Origin: Ancistrus triradiatus
Lineage: Eukaryota; Chordata; Actinopteri; Siluriformes; Loricariidae
Reading direction: 5' to 3'
Assembly (NCBI GenBank): GCA_025084515.1
Contig: JAJAGP010000890.1
Location: forward strand, 1 to 64,000
DNA: 64,000 nucleotides
In this document: positions 1 through 11,670 of the stretch, piece by piece
Position numbering within the stretch: the first letter of the stretch is position 1
How the letters are laid out: each line of letters starts with the position of its first letter
The notes under the pieces: generated by a model
What the model saw: only the letters and a program-made list of their open reading frames with translations
What the model was told of the DNA's origin: nothing
Database searches by the model: none
Made by a program: the position numbers and the translations under genes

Positions 1-566
1 TGCTCTTGGAGTGATCTTTGTTGGTCGACCACTCCTGGGGAGGGTAACAATGGTCTTGAATTTCCCCCATTTGTTTTGAATTTCCCAATCTGTCTGACTG
101 TGGATTGGTGGAGTCCAAACTCTTTAGAGATGGTTTTATAACCTTTTCAGCCTGACGAGCATCAACAACTCTTTTTCTGAGCTCCTCAGCAATCTCCTTT
201 GTTCGTGCCATGATACACTTCCACAAACATGTGTTGTGAAGAGCAGACTTTGATAGATCCCTGTTCTTTAAATAAAACAGGGTGCCCACTCACACCTGAT
301 TGTCATCCCATTGACTCTAATTTCACCTTCAAATTAACTGCTAATCCTAGAGGTTCACATACTTTTGCCACTCACTAATATGTAATATTGGATCAATTTC
401 CTCAATAAATAAATGACCAAATATACTATTTTTGTCTCATTTGTTTAACTGGGTTCTCTTTATCTACTTTTAGGACTTGTGTGAACATCTGATGTTGTTT
501 TAGGTCATATTTATGCAGAAATATAGAAAATTCTAAAGGGTTCACAAACGTTCAAGCATCACTGTA
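1..566 (-). mobile_element. Tc1/mariner family A, truncated by window edge (A1)
   Basis: This is the 5' end of a Tc1-type element in reverse orientation. Bases near 180-210 encode the start of the transposase on the minus strand, and the sequence runs out through the family's terminal repeat (…TTCACAAACG TTCAAGCATC ACTGTA). It matches copies A2-A5 in this window. The rest of the element lies before position 1. Confidence 0.85.
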
Positions 567-1015
567 TATCACCATCCAAACGTGAAATAATTTATGGTGA
601 TTTCCCATGAATCACTCTGAAAACATGATCCTTAAGCAGCACGACGACACAATTGCTGATAAACTCAAGCATACATTCTACGCAGCCCACTGAATATATC
701 ACCTCATGTGTAACGTTAATGGCAAATGTATGCTGTGTGAAAACTCTTTCCACTACTAAATCATCTCTGATACTGGGGGAGGCTAATAACATGCTGCATA
801 TATGGGAGGGAGGGAGAGAAACACCACACACAGTTTGATTTATAGCATATACTTATAGAATCTCCCATGGCTCAGAAGTAAGAGCTAGCTGGTGGTATCT
901 AATACAATGTATGAGGTACTTTAATCCCCTTTCCCAAAATACTGAATGACGAGCTGAAAATGAGACCTGAGAAAACAAAGTTTAAGTTAATAATCACTTA
1001 ACAACGTAATTGTAA

Positions 1016-1835
1016 CTTAATCGGTTCTCATTGCTAATTAATTCCAGAAAGCTTGCCGAATACCGAAATCAATGAGAACCAAGCAAATGTTTCCCATAAG
1101 GAATCATGTACATTGAATGAATCTGTTCTAGATCCCCAGAAAATCCACACTATATAAGGCATTATACGCAGTAATGGAGTTGTATTGTACAGGAGATCGC
1201 TGATTTACAAAGGGGACACAATCTGACAAATCCATCATAAGTTACATTTATCATGACCTGAGAGGTTCAGCGAGTGTTTGGTAGAGCAGCCTATAATAGT
1301 GGAGATATGGAAAGGATACTATGATAAGTAAGTTAATGTTTAAAACACTGACATTAACCTACAGTTGGCCAAAATCATTAACACAAAGCTTATTTTATAA
1401 TAAAGTGCTGAAAAATATCATGTAATTTAGAGAGTAATGGATTGAAAGTGAAAAGTAAAAGCTAACTTACTCTATTGATAAACTCTGGGCGATGGCATAG
1501 CTGCTAAACTAACTGCAGCCTGTGTTCTGGAGCATTCAGTTCCTGTTTTGCTTTTGGTTGACTCTTATAAACTAACCTTTTTAGGATCCCTGGAGACTTA
1601 TTTGCACTAAGAATACAGTACTATAGATAAGATAAAAATAAAGAACAACATGATAAAAAATAGTAGGGATGTTCTCTGAGGGTTATTGTGAATATGAATC
1701 ACTGAATCGTGACTCGTGGCTCGATACAGGTTTAAGCAAGTGTGCCGACTACAGAGGAAGCGACAAAGCATCAAAATGGGTCGAGAACCAAATTCGATGA
1801 GTTCTGAGGTGGTCAAGAACCAAGCTTTCACTGTA
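1016..1835. mobile_element. degenerate DNA transposon, family K, copy 1
   Basis: This stretch shares scattered blocks, in opposite orientation, with 7638-8534: the ends mentioning GGTTCTC and AACCAAG near the termini, the AATCCACACTATATAAGG block at about 1143, and the GACTCGTGGCTCGATACAG block near 1710. It ends in CACTGTA like Tc1 elements. No coding sequence survives. The superfamily is uncertain. Confidence 0.55.
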
Positions 1836-1954
1836 GTTAATTACATAAATTAGTGAAGAATTTCAAAGTGCAGCACCAGAGGTGATTTTACTGATGTTAT
1901 TTAAACTCATGAACTTATAGTTAGAAACATTTACTATAAATGTTTTTTTCTATA

Positions 1955-2170
1955 GCTTGTAACAAGTGGTTACTTGAGTTACTGTTGCTCTTCTACCAGC
2001 TCAAACCAGTCTGACCATTGTCCTCTGATGTCTCGCATCAACAAGGCATTTTTAACCAAACAATTGCCAGTCGCTGGATATGTTTTTCTATTTTGGACCA
2101 TTCTCTGTAAACCCTAGTGATGGCTGTGTGTGAAAACCCCAGTAGATCAGCAGTTTCTGAAATACTGCTT
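1955..2170 (-). mobile_element. Tc1-like family D, N-terminal transposase fragment
   Basis: The minus strand reads SISETADLLGFSHTAITRVY followed by REWSKIEKH, the helix-turn-helix of a Tc1-type transposase also represented at 38.1-39.3 kb. Both ends of the element are missing. Confidence 0.75.
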
Positions 2171-3545
2171 TCAAGGAACAAAGTGTGTGTATAACAGGGT
2201 ACAATTGTGTGTACGCACAAATACATGTAGTTTAATCTTTTAAGATTGTACCAGTCAAGGTTCACTGAATGCATTGTGTTTAGTTGTGTCAATCTCATTT
2301 CTTTCTATAGCTAACTTGCTCTCGTTTCTGGTTAATTGGCAGAAAGTAAATCTTCCAGCACCAGAGTCACTATCAGGCAACAACGGTACACTTGTTGTGT
2401 GTTCTGTTTGAAGGTCATCCTTGAAAATGCACCCACTTAAATATGTATGGGGCCCGTGTAGCAGAATGTGCAGAACAGCACATTTCAGTGCATTCTTCCC
2501 AACATCATTACCCATGGCACACCCTGCTGAGCAACATACCTCCGTTGTTTTACACAAACCTGCTTCTTTTACAACAGACCAGACCTGTGCTTAGGTAGGG
2601 CCGGAGGTTCATGTAATAGCAAAAAGTTACAACCTGCTGAGCTGCAGTATTTACAGCCTCAGGTCATCTCAGTGTGTCGTGAAGAAATCATTTTAACTGG
2701 TTCTCACACTGCTAGAGCTTTAACAGAATGTGTTGTTCCTTGACAGTGTTCCTCGGTAAAAAAAAGGGTGACTATGAAAACAACCCAGCACTTTAAACAG
2801 TTGGTGGGGTAGTGTGCTTTTATGTAAATCACATTATCGAAGGTGGGGTTTGGTGTACTAATGGTGTCCCCTGATCCTTACAACCGAAACATTTCTCCTC
2901 TGCATCCATCTCATAGGCTAAATAACTACATTCCATCCATTTGCTGGTTATTTCTCCCATTTCACTATGTTAGTTTCAAGCCAATGCCTGAGTGTCCTCT
3001 AACATACAACAGCTATCAATCTCGGTGGATGACAGCTAGAGGGCTTACTCAAAGATGTGAAGTCAGCTACTGCAGCTCTATCAAAGTTGTATGAAACATG
3101 CCTGAGGGAAGCCATACCTGCCTGGAGGTAGATGAAGATCCTAAAAGTGGATGCCAACCGCTATACTTGATACACACAAGCTCACAGATGATCAAGTTTG
3201 GCTAGTGTACAGCCATATCACCAGATCCAGCCAAGCAAATCCAGTTATCTTCCTACATATTTTATTCAAACACATTATAGCTGCTTGGTTAAAGAATGAT
3301 GAACGTATTATATAGCCTGTATTTTAAGGTGAGATTTCAGTGATTAATTCACTGATTTCATAAACTGAATGAATTAATGGTCCTTCTGAATGACTTTGTG
3401 TATTTTAGCTACTAGACAGACTATAGAGTATATTTCTGTAGTCCAATATATATAGTCCAATATATCTGATATATATTATGAAAACAATTAGTTGATCTAA
3501 TACATGGACTCTATTTCAAACAAATATCAAACAATATGTTATTTC
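2171..3545. other. no gene or repeat recognised
   Basis: Several short open frames occur on both strands, but none resembles a known domain or has convincing splice sites. No terminal repeats were noticed. This is probably intron of apaf1 or flanking DNA. Confidence 0.5.
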
Positions 3546-3903
3546 TGGGGCACACGGTGGCTCAGTGGGTAGGACTGTCGCCTCACAGCAAGACGTTCCT
3601 GGGTTTGATCTCGGGGGAGTGACCTGGGTCCTTTATGTGTGGAGTTTGCATGTTCTCCCCATGTCTGAATGGGTTTACTCTGGGTACTCCCGTTTCCTCC
3701 CACAGTCCAAAGACATGTGTATTAGGTTAATTGAAGTTTCTAAAAAGTGCCCTTAGCATGTGATGGTGTGTATAAGTGTATGTGCCATACAATGGATTGG
3801 AGCTAGGATTGTTCCCGTCTTGAGCCCTGTATTGCCGGCTAGGCACCGGCTTTCCCACAACCTTGACCAAGGATTAAGCGGATATAAAAATGAATTAATT
3901 AAT
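3546..3903 (+). mobile_element. tRNA-derived SINE
   Basis: The head has an A-box-like GTGGCTCAGTGGGTAG and a B-box-like GGGTTTGATCTC, followed by the widespread fish body GTGTGGAGTTTGCATGTTC…TCCCACAGTCCAAAGACATG. It ends in an AT-rich tail. Degenerate relatives lie at 36.17, 39.86, 62.2 and 62.56 kb. Confidence 0.75.
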
Positions 3904-4098
3904 ATATTTTTCAGAAGAGTTCTCTGCACTCCACCTATTATTACTTCTTAATAGGCATTACCTCTTAATAAAAAGAAGAATGGATTCTATCGATCTTAAA
4001 TTGTAAAAAACAGAAAAACAGCACGTGGCAAAGTGCTGATATCAATTAAATCAATGTGAGGTAAGACTGTACCCTACACACTACAGTATCCCATATAG

Positions 4099-4190
4099 CA
4101 GTGGTTCTCAAACTGTGGTATGTGTACCATTGGTGGTACGTAAAGGAGCATGAGGTGCTTTGCCAGATGACCTTGGAAAATGTACTTAAA
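4099..4190 (+). mobile_element. hAT-like terminal fragment
   Basis: CAGTGGTTCTCAAACTGTGG followed by GTACCA…GGTGGTACG is the well-known end of a vertebrate hAT family. I could not find the other end. The next 1.2 kb (to about 5.44 kb) holds nothing else I recognise. Confidence 0.5.
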
Positions 4191-5442
4191 AAATCAAAAA
4201 TTTGTGTAAATTACTTGTCATTTGTGGTTTTTTGCTTTAAAAATGGGCTATGCAGACAGTCGTGGTTCGTTTGTGTCTAGGTCGCGCTAACTGCCTCCCA
4301 AATTTCGAATTTTTCAAGGTGGATTTCTCCAAAACAATAGCTGAATGACTAAAATAAATCGACTATTATATCGTGGCTGAAGGTGACAGATGTCAGGAGC
4401 AATGAGCCCAAACTGGTTAACCTGTTGAATTAATTGAAGATAAAGTTAATTCATCACCCGCCCTCACATCAGGCGATGCTAATTTAGACACAGGCAGCAC
4501 TGTTAGTGTTAGCAAGCTCCAAAGAAGCAGTATGAGATGGTATGACGCAGGTTTAAGTTTGGGATTCACCTAAAGTGGGACAGAGGAAGAATCAAGATCA
4601 CAATAGCTTGTGTGCTGTGAGATTCCCAGCAACAAGAGCATGAAACCAGCATATCAAAGAAGGCATGTGAGCACTAAACATGCACATTTAAAGGATAAAC
4701 CTGTAGACTTTTACACATTTAAGGGATAAACTGTGTAAAAGTGTGTGTGCGGTGCATGTGTTTCTGTGATGAGACTCATAGGTGGAACTTGGAGGTTTGG
4801 GTTTGATAATGGGTGATACTTGGTCTAAATTCTGACAACCACTGCCATATAGCATTGCTAAGTATGGTATGTAATATGGTTGGGACAACGTCCAGATATC
4901 ACAACTAATAATGTCACAGAACATATCGTGGGCGCTGCCTAGCTCTAGACCGAGTGCCATCACTAATGTGTGCTGCAGGCTCTGGAACTGCAGAACCCTC
5001 CAGCTCAGGTTGTGCCTAGCGTTCATTGTTCCTGTCTAGTTCCACAAATATTCATATATTACCTCAAATTCTAACTAGCCTCATACCCCATTCATCACTG
5101 CAGGGTCTGTCTACTGTGCTACAAATTAAAATAAACACGCGCAGGGCTAAACATTAACACCGGGACACACGTCTGCTTAAGAGACTTCCAGTTTAAGGAG
5201 CGTAAACACGTGTGCGCACACTTCCCCCTACTGGTCATAGGAGACACTGCAAGCAAGTAATAGACGTCAGATAAAATTTGATTACCTTGTAGATATATAG
5301 GTCAGGTAGTGATTAAAGAGATAAAATAAACTGATAAAATACACAGAAGAACTGAGGCAATTTCTTCAAAATGCCAGCAGCAGGTTACCTAAGAAAAATG
5401 GAAATATTCAGAAGACAAAGATTGGTCCTGCCAAAAGTTCTT

Positions 5443-5764
5443 TGAGTCTTTGAAATTTACATGCAACTGCGATACACAAAACATTGAAAGCGTCATTTTA
5501 ACACTGCAGTGCACACTGCCTGGCCAAAAAAAGGTCACACACATCTTTGATTAAGCTTTGATGCCGGCAAGGCATCCGCTTGTGGCATCATTCTCCACAA
5601 GCTTCTGAGTCTTTGAAATTTACATGCAACTGCGATACACAAAACATTGAAAGCGTCATTTTAACACTGCAGTGCACACTGCCTGGCCAAAAAAAGGTCA
5701 CACACTCTTTGATTAAGCTTTGATTAAGGCAAGCATTCGCTGTGGCATCATCTCCACAAGCTTC
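5443..5764. repeat. tandem duplication spanning a transposon junction
   Basis: Bases 5443-5605 and 5606-5764 are two head-to-tail copies of about 160 bp. Each contains flanking DNA (TGAGTCTTTGAAATTTACAT) and the first part of Tc1 family C. The copies differ by a few single-base indels. Confidence 0.9.
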
Positions 5765-6777
5765 TGCAACGTCACAACTTTTATTTCCGTCCAAACTTTT
5801 AATTTTTCCCCAAGATCTTGTACTGATGAAGGGAGATTTGGACCACTGTGCACAGTGTTCTCCAGCACATCCCAAAGATTCCCAATGGGGTTCAGGTCTG
5901 GACTCTGTGGTGGCCAATCCATGTGTAATAATGATGTCTCATGCTTCCTGAACCACTCTTTCACAATCTGAGTCTGATGAATCCTGGCATTCTTATCTTG
6001 GGCTCAAGAAAAAATCCTTTGATGGGATAATCTGGTCGTTCAGTATACCGACCTCATTCTTTGGGCACTGAACCTAGACTTGACCAACTGCAGCAACCCC
6101 AGATCATAGCACTGCATACACAGGCTGGTACGGTAGGCACTAGGCATGATGAGTGAATCACTTCAGCTGCCTTTCTTCTTACCCTGATGCGCCCATCACT
6201 CTGGAACAGGGTAAATCTTTATGCTCCCTAGCATATTAATGCAGTTTTTGCCGGTTAGCCTCACTGATAAGCGGATTTCTTAAGGCTACACAGCTGCTAA
6301 ATCCCAATCCCTTGAGTTCCCTTCGCACTGTGCGTGTGAAAATGCTCTTACTTTCACTATTAAACTTAACCCTGAGTTCTACTGTTGTTTTTCTACGATT
6401 TGATTTCACCAAACGTTAAGTGATCGCCGATCACCATCATTCAAGACTTTTTTCCGAACACAGTCCTTCCTCGAAGATGATGTTTCCCCACTGTATTTTC
6501 ATTTTTTAATAATGCATTGGACAGTTCTTAACCTGATTTTGGTAGTTTCAGCAATCTCCTTAATGTTTTCTCTGCTTGATGCATGCCAATAATTTGACCC
6601 TTCTGTTCCACACACATGGATGTTTAACAAATGAGAAGCTACTCACTGCATCAGTTAGGGTTAAACAACGTGCTGCCAGCTGAAACATCATCACCAATGC
6701 AGTAATTATCCGATGGGAGGCTCTTAACTATTTACTTAGTTAAATCCAGGTGGTGACCTTTTTTTGGCCAGGCAGTG
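5514..6777 (-). mobile_element. Tc1-like family C
   Basis: Terminal inverted repeats CACTGCCTGGCCAAAAAAAG on the left and the matching CTTTTTTTGGCCAGGCAGTG on the right bound the element. The left one is duplicated (see the tandem duplication). On the minus strand, WPPQSPDLNPIGNLWDVLEN at about 5910-5850 is the third catalytic region of a Tc1 transposase, with the usual glutamate (NPIENLW in the family) replaced by glycine. Upstream transposase sequence is degenerate. The element is dead. Confidence 0.85.
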
Positions 6778-7637
6778 TATAACCATGTGTACAGCTGGAC
6801 AGCAAAAATTATGAAGGTTTAATAATATTAATAATAATGGCAAACTAACTTGACATTACCCTTGAATCAATGAAACCTACTGCTTGCCTACTAGCACAGT
6901 CGTCTGTCATAAACTCTACATTAATGAGTGGAATCATTAATGAGTACCAAAAAAGGAATCTGTCATGAAACATCTTAGAGAGAGACACTTCCAAACACAA
7001 ACTGTCTACAAACTGCAGAGTCCCCAAATCGTACCATCTTTGAGACAGACTGCGCAGGCTGCCTTCACGGTGCCAGCGAGCAGATTAGCTGCAAATGCCC
7101 TTTCAGCAGTCTTAGAAGCTTGCATACATGGCTCCGCAGCATATTGGGTCAAAGATGTCTTAAAGACTTAGCTGTCCCCACAATGGAAAAATTGGTGCTT
7201 GAAAACATAAATTTGTTTTGCCAGGCTGCATCAAAGATGCTACCATTTGCGTCATCATACCTCATCTGGTGCCTTTATAAAACTATATTACTTGTGAAAA
7301 CAACAGCAACAGGCAGAACATTTTGTTTAGTACTGAAATAAATACATAGTACTATTTTTGGAACACTGCAAAAATGGCTGGTTGTACTCATAGGCTTCTG
7401 TTTATGTTAATGATTTTTAGCTTGCTAGTTAGATGTACTGGTTTGGTCCAATTTCATTTTGGCTCTGATCTCACAAACATTTCATAACCATTTCATAGAG
7501 CATCGTCTCCTCTCAAGCTGAGCCCCAGGCCTTTGCCCAGTCTAGGTATAGCCATGCTCAACTGTAAAAAGCAAAAAAAAAAAAAAAAGCATAATCATTT
7601 GTCTAAGCTTGAGGAGAAAGAAGACGCAATTGAAAGA

Positions 7638-8534
7638 ACCTCGGTGGGACCTCGGTTCTCAATCACCTCGGAACTTCGAGGTCGATTTTCAGTTATTGAG
7701 CCATTTTGACTAGAAAAATCTGTCTCAGTTCTTGTCGTTTGCTCGGTACTCGGCACACTTGTTTAAACTTGTATGAGTCGAGTCGAGTCGAGTCGAGTCG
7801 AGTCGAGTCGCGTCGAGTCGCGTGACTCATTCTGACTGAAACTCGATTCACGATTCAGTACAGAGTGATTCAGTGAATTAGTCTGACAACAGCTCTTTCC
7901 CAGTGAAGACCTATGCTGGGTTTATCGGTTTTTTATTTACTTTTACATCTACAGAACTGTATTCTTAGTGCAAGTCCCCATGGGTCCTAAAATGGTAGAT
8001 GATGACAGCCAAACGAAAGGAGTCTTTCGAATAACTTTCAGGCTGAGCAGTTAGCATTAGCAGCTAGTGCATGGAGTTCACCAATAGAGTAAGTGTTTTG
8101 CTTTTACTTTTCACTTTCAATCCATTACTCATTACATTACATGAGATTTTCAACACTATTACAAAATGAGCATTTTGCTAATGATTCTGGCCATCTGTAG
8201 GTTAAAGTATAGTTTTAAACAGGTTTTAAACATAAGGTCAGCTCCACTATTATACAGAATAGACCATATTAAACTCCTCGGTTCATGATACATGTAACTT
8301 ATGATGGATTTGTTGAACATATCTCCATCATAAATCAGGGAGCACCTGTACAATACAGCTCCATTACTGCATATAATACCTTATACAGTGTGGATTTTCT
8401 GGGGGTCTGGAACGGATTCATTCAATTTACATTATTCGTTATGAGAAAAACTTACTGGGTACTCGTCATTTTCAATTCTCGTCAAGCCTTCTAAGACGAA
8501 TTACCACGAATTAGCACGCCAAGGTACCACTGTA
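7638..8534. mobile_element. degenerate DNA transposon, family K, copy 2, with GAGTC expansion
   Basis: This is the inverted relative of 1016-1835 and ends CCAAGGTACCACTGTA. At 7775-7822 a GAGTC pentanucleotide array of about nine units has grown out of a motif (GACTC) that occurs only once or twice in copy 1. Single fragments of the family also occur at 32021-32108, 32886-33033 and 41538-41735. Confidence 0.55.
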
Positions 8535-9159
8535 TTTCTATATGCTTTCTAATACTTTCTAGCATGTTTGAAACTATTGGTAACAAATATTACAGAGCAA
8601 TGAGCAATATCCCATGAGGATAAAATATTTGGGAAAATTGGAATAAGGCATAACAATAATAATTGTTACTGTTTGGTGCATACTATTTTGAAGGTCCTAA
8701 GTTGTTAGGGATTAAGTATTTGCCGAGATAAAGTGCTGCTCTGTACAAGCTTCAAGTGTGATTGAGTAAGACGTGGAAATCGAAACAAATCGTTAGATGC
8801 TGAAATACAAACGTGCCTTCTGGTGATGTTCCTGACAGTTTTGTGATCAACCACTCTGTGCCTGAGATCCCTCCAGGTAAATGATTGTTTAATGTGGGAG
8901 CCTCATCTGGGATCTGCCATGTTGTGTGCACACCCATATGCCCACAAGTAACAGTATGCAAGCTATAAATGTCAGCTAGTGTAAGAGGTATAGACAGATA
9001 TTAAAAGTGATTTAGTGAGCACTAGGTTGGAAATCCAGTCAGCAGTCACTTCCTGTACACCTCTGGTTACACAGGTCATGCCCACTACAGCAAAATACAT
9101 CATGCCTCAGGCAATCTGGCACAGAGTGACAGAGAGGGAGGAAAGGACAGAAAAAGGGA

Positions 9160-9162
<3 letters not shown>

Positions 9163-9199
<37 letters not shown>
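9163..9199. repeat. (GA)n microsatellite
   Basis: A run of about 18 GA dinucleotides sits directly beside Tc1 copy A2. Confidence 0.95.
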
Positions 9200-9203
<4 letters not shown>

Positions 9204-9211
9204 CAGACATA

Positions 9212-10762
9212 CAGTGGTTCTTGAAAGTTTGTGAACCCTGTAGAATTTTCTATATTTCTACATAAATATGACCTAAAGCATCATCAGATTTTCATACAAG
9301 CCCTAAAAGTAGATAAAGAGAACCCAGTTAAACACATGAGACAAAAAATATTATACCTGGTCATTTATTTATTGAGGAAAATGATCCAATATTACATATT
9401 AGTGAGTGGCAAAAGTATGTGAGCCTTTGCTTTCAGTATCTGGTGTGACCCCCCTGTGCAGCAATAACTGCAGCTAAACGTTTCCTCTACTGTTGATCAG
9501 TCCGTGCACACCGGCTTGGAGGAATTTTAGCTCATTCCTCCGTACAGAACAGCTTTCAGCTCTGGGATGTTGGTGGGTTTCCTCACATTAGCTTGCTCAC
9601 TTCAGGTCCCTTCCACAACATTTCCATTGGATTAAGGTCAGGACTTTGACTTGGCCATTCCAAAACATGAACTTTATTCTTCTGTAAACCATTCTTTGGT
9701 AGAACGGCTGTGTGTGCTTAGGGTCGTTGTCTTGCTGCATGACCCACCTTCTTCTTGAGATTCAGTTCATGGACAGATGTCCTGACAATTTTCCTTTAGT
9801 CAATTCTCTGATATCATTCAGAATTCATTCGTTCCATCAATTGATGGCAAGCCGTCCTGCCCAGATACAGGCAAAACAGGCCCAAACCATGATACTACCA
9901 CCACCATGTTTCACAGATGGGATAAGGTTCTTATGCTGGAATGCAGTGTTTTCTTTCTCCAAAAACATAACGCCCTTTCTTTTAAACCAAAAAGAAAAAT
10001 TTTTGGCTCATCCATCCACAAAACATTCTTCCAATAGCTTCTGGCTCGTCCACGTGATCTTTAGCAAACTGCAGACGAAGCAGCAATGTTCTTTTTTGGA
10101 GAGCAGTGGCTTTCTCCTTGCAGCCCTGCCATGCACCATGTTGCTCAGTGTTCTTCTGATGGTTGACTTCATGAACATTAACATTAGCCAATGTGAGAGA
10201 GGCCTTCAGTTGCTTAGAAGTTACCCTGGGGGTCCTTTGTGACCTTGCCAAACTATTACACTCCTCGCTCTTGGAGTGATCTTTTGTTGGTCGACCACTC
10301 CTGGGGAGGGTAACAATGGTCTTGAATTTCCTCCATTTGTACACAATCTGTCTGACTGGATTGGTGGAGTCCAAACTTTTTAGAGATGGTTTTGTAACCT
10401 TTTCCAGCCTGATGAGCATCAATAATTCTTTTTCTGAGCTCCTCAGAAATCTCCTTTGTTCGTGCCATGATACACTTCCACAGACATGTGTTATGAAGAG
10501 CAGACTTTGATAGATCCCTGTTCTTTAAATAAAACAGGGTGCCCACTCACACCTGATTGTCATCCCATTGATTGAAAAAGCCTGGCTCTAATTTCACCTT
10601 CTAGAGAATCCTAGAGGTTCACATACTTTTGCCACTCACTAATATGTAATATTGGATCATTTTCCTCAATAAATAAATGACCAAGTATAATATTTTTGCC
10701 TCGTTTGTTTAACTGGGTTCTCTTTATCTACTTTTAGGACTTGTGTGAGAATCTGATGATGG
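9212..10762 (-). mobile_element. Tc1/mariner family A, near full-length (A2)
   Basis: The element begins TA|CAGTGGTTCTTGAAAGTTTG and runs to 10762, where its other terminal repeat is cut off by a fold-back element. The minus strand encodes the transposase in pieces: MARTKEISEELRKRIIDAHQ and GYKTISKKFGLHQS at the N terminus, then VTLPRSGRPTKDHSK, then LQFAKDHVDEPEAIGRMF. Frameshifts and stops make it inactive. Confidence 0.9.
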
Positions 10763-11487
10763 TATAGAAGCACTTTGTAGTTCTACAATTACAGACTGTA
10801 GCCCATCTGTTTCTCTACACACTGTTTCTCTACTCTGTTCTCTAATGGTCAAGACCCCCGACAGGACCATCTCAGGTCAGGATCTATGTGGGTGGAAGAT
10901 CATTCTCAGCTCTGCAGTGATATAGAGTATAAGCGGATCAGACACAGCAGTGCTGCTGGAGTTTTTAAACACCTCAGTGCAACTGCTGGACTGAAAATTG
11001 TCCACCAAGCATCCAGCATCCTGTAGGCAGCGTCCTGTGAGCACTGATGAAGGATTAGAAGATGACAAACACAAACTGTGCAACAACAGGTGAGCTACTG
11101 GCTCTGACTTTACATCTACAAGATGGAGCAACAAGGCAGCTTTGTCTAATAAACTGCCAGTAAGTGAACAACTGTAAGTGGTGTTTAAAAACTCCAGCAG
11201 CACTGCTGGGTCTGATCCACTCATAAAAGTACAACACACCACCACCAGATCAGTGTCACTGCAGTGCTGAGAATGATCCACCACCCAAATAGTTCCTGAT
11301 CTGTGGTGACCCTGTGGGGGTGCTGACCATTAGAGCTGAGAGTAAAGGAGACGAACAAAGCATGTAGAGAAACAGATGAACTACAATCTGTAATTATAGA
11401 ACTACAAAGTGCTTCTATCCAGGAAGTAGAACTGCTCAAATGGATAAACAAGGAGTTGTACCTAATAAAGTGATCGCTGAGTGTATA
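10763..11487. mobile_element. fold-back (palindromic) DNA element, copy F1
   Basis: TATAGAAGCACTTTGTAGTT at 10763 is repeated inverted as AACTACAAAGTGCTTCTAT ending at 11418. Inside, GCTGGAGTTTTTAAACAC near 10955 is mirrored as GTGTTTAAAAACTCCAGC near 11179, so the interior is itself a partial inverted repeat. No coding capacity. Fragments of the same family lie at 18305-18475 and 45490-45705. I cannot assign a superfamily. Confidence 0.7.
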
Positions 11488-11544
11488 GACACATGAGGAT
11501 ATAGCACACAGATGGCATTGGGCGAGCTTTGTGTGTGTGTTTAC

Positions 11545-11670
11545 CTGCACGGTGCCATTCTCCATTCCGGCTGCCACTGCAGACTCCTGCCTGCAGATAC
11601 AGACACAGCGAATCCTCGACTTCTGCTGTACTGACTCCAGCACGACTGCGCATCCTGGTCCAGCCCGCAC
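11545..11670 (-). CDS. apaf1: apaf1 exon 22: WD40 repeat, last one found
   Basis: The translation includes SRIRCVCICRQESAVAAGME followed by NGTVQ, corresponding to the weakly conserved Apaf-1 blade between the two propellers' later repeats. It is 126 bp, phase 0, acceptor tttgag, donor gtaaac. About five further WD40 exons are expected downstream (lower coordinates), but none could be read on the minus strand between here and position 1. Confidence 0.9.

Noticed and set aside
9212..10762. Tc1 copy A2 as a potentially active transposon
   Set aside because: The transposase is split by frameshifts and stops, and the second terminal repeat is missing.
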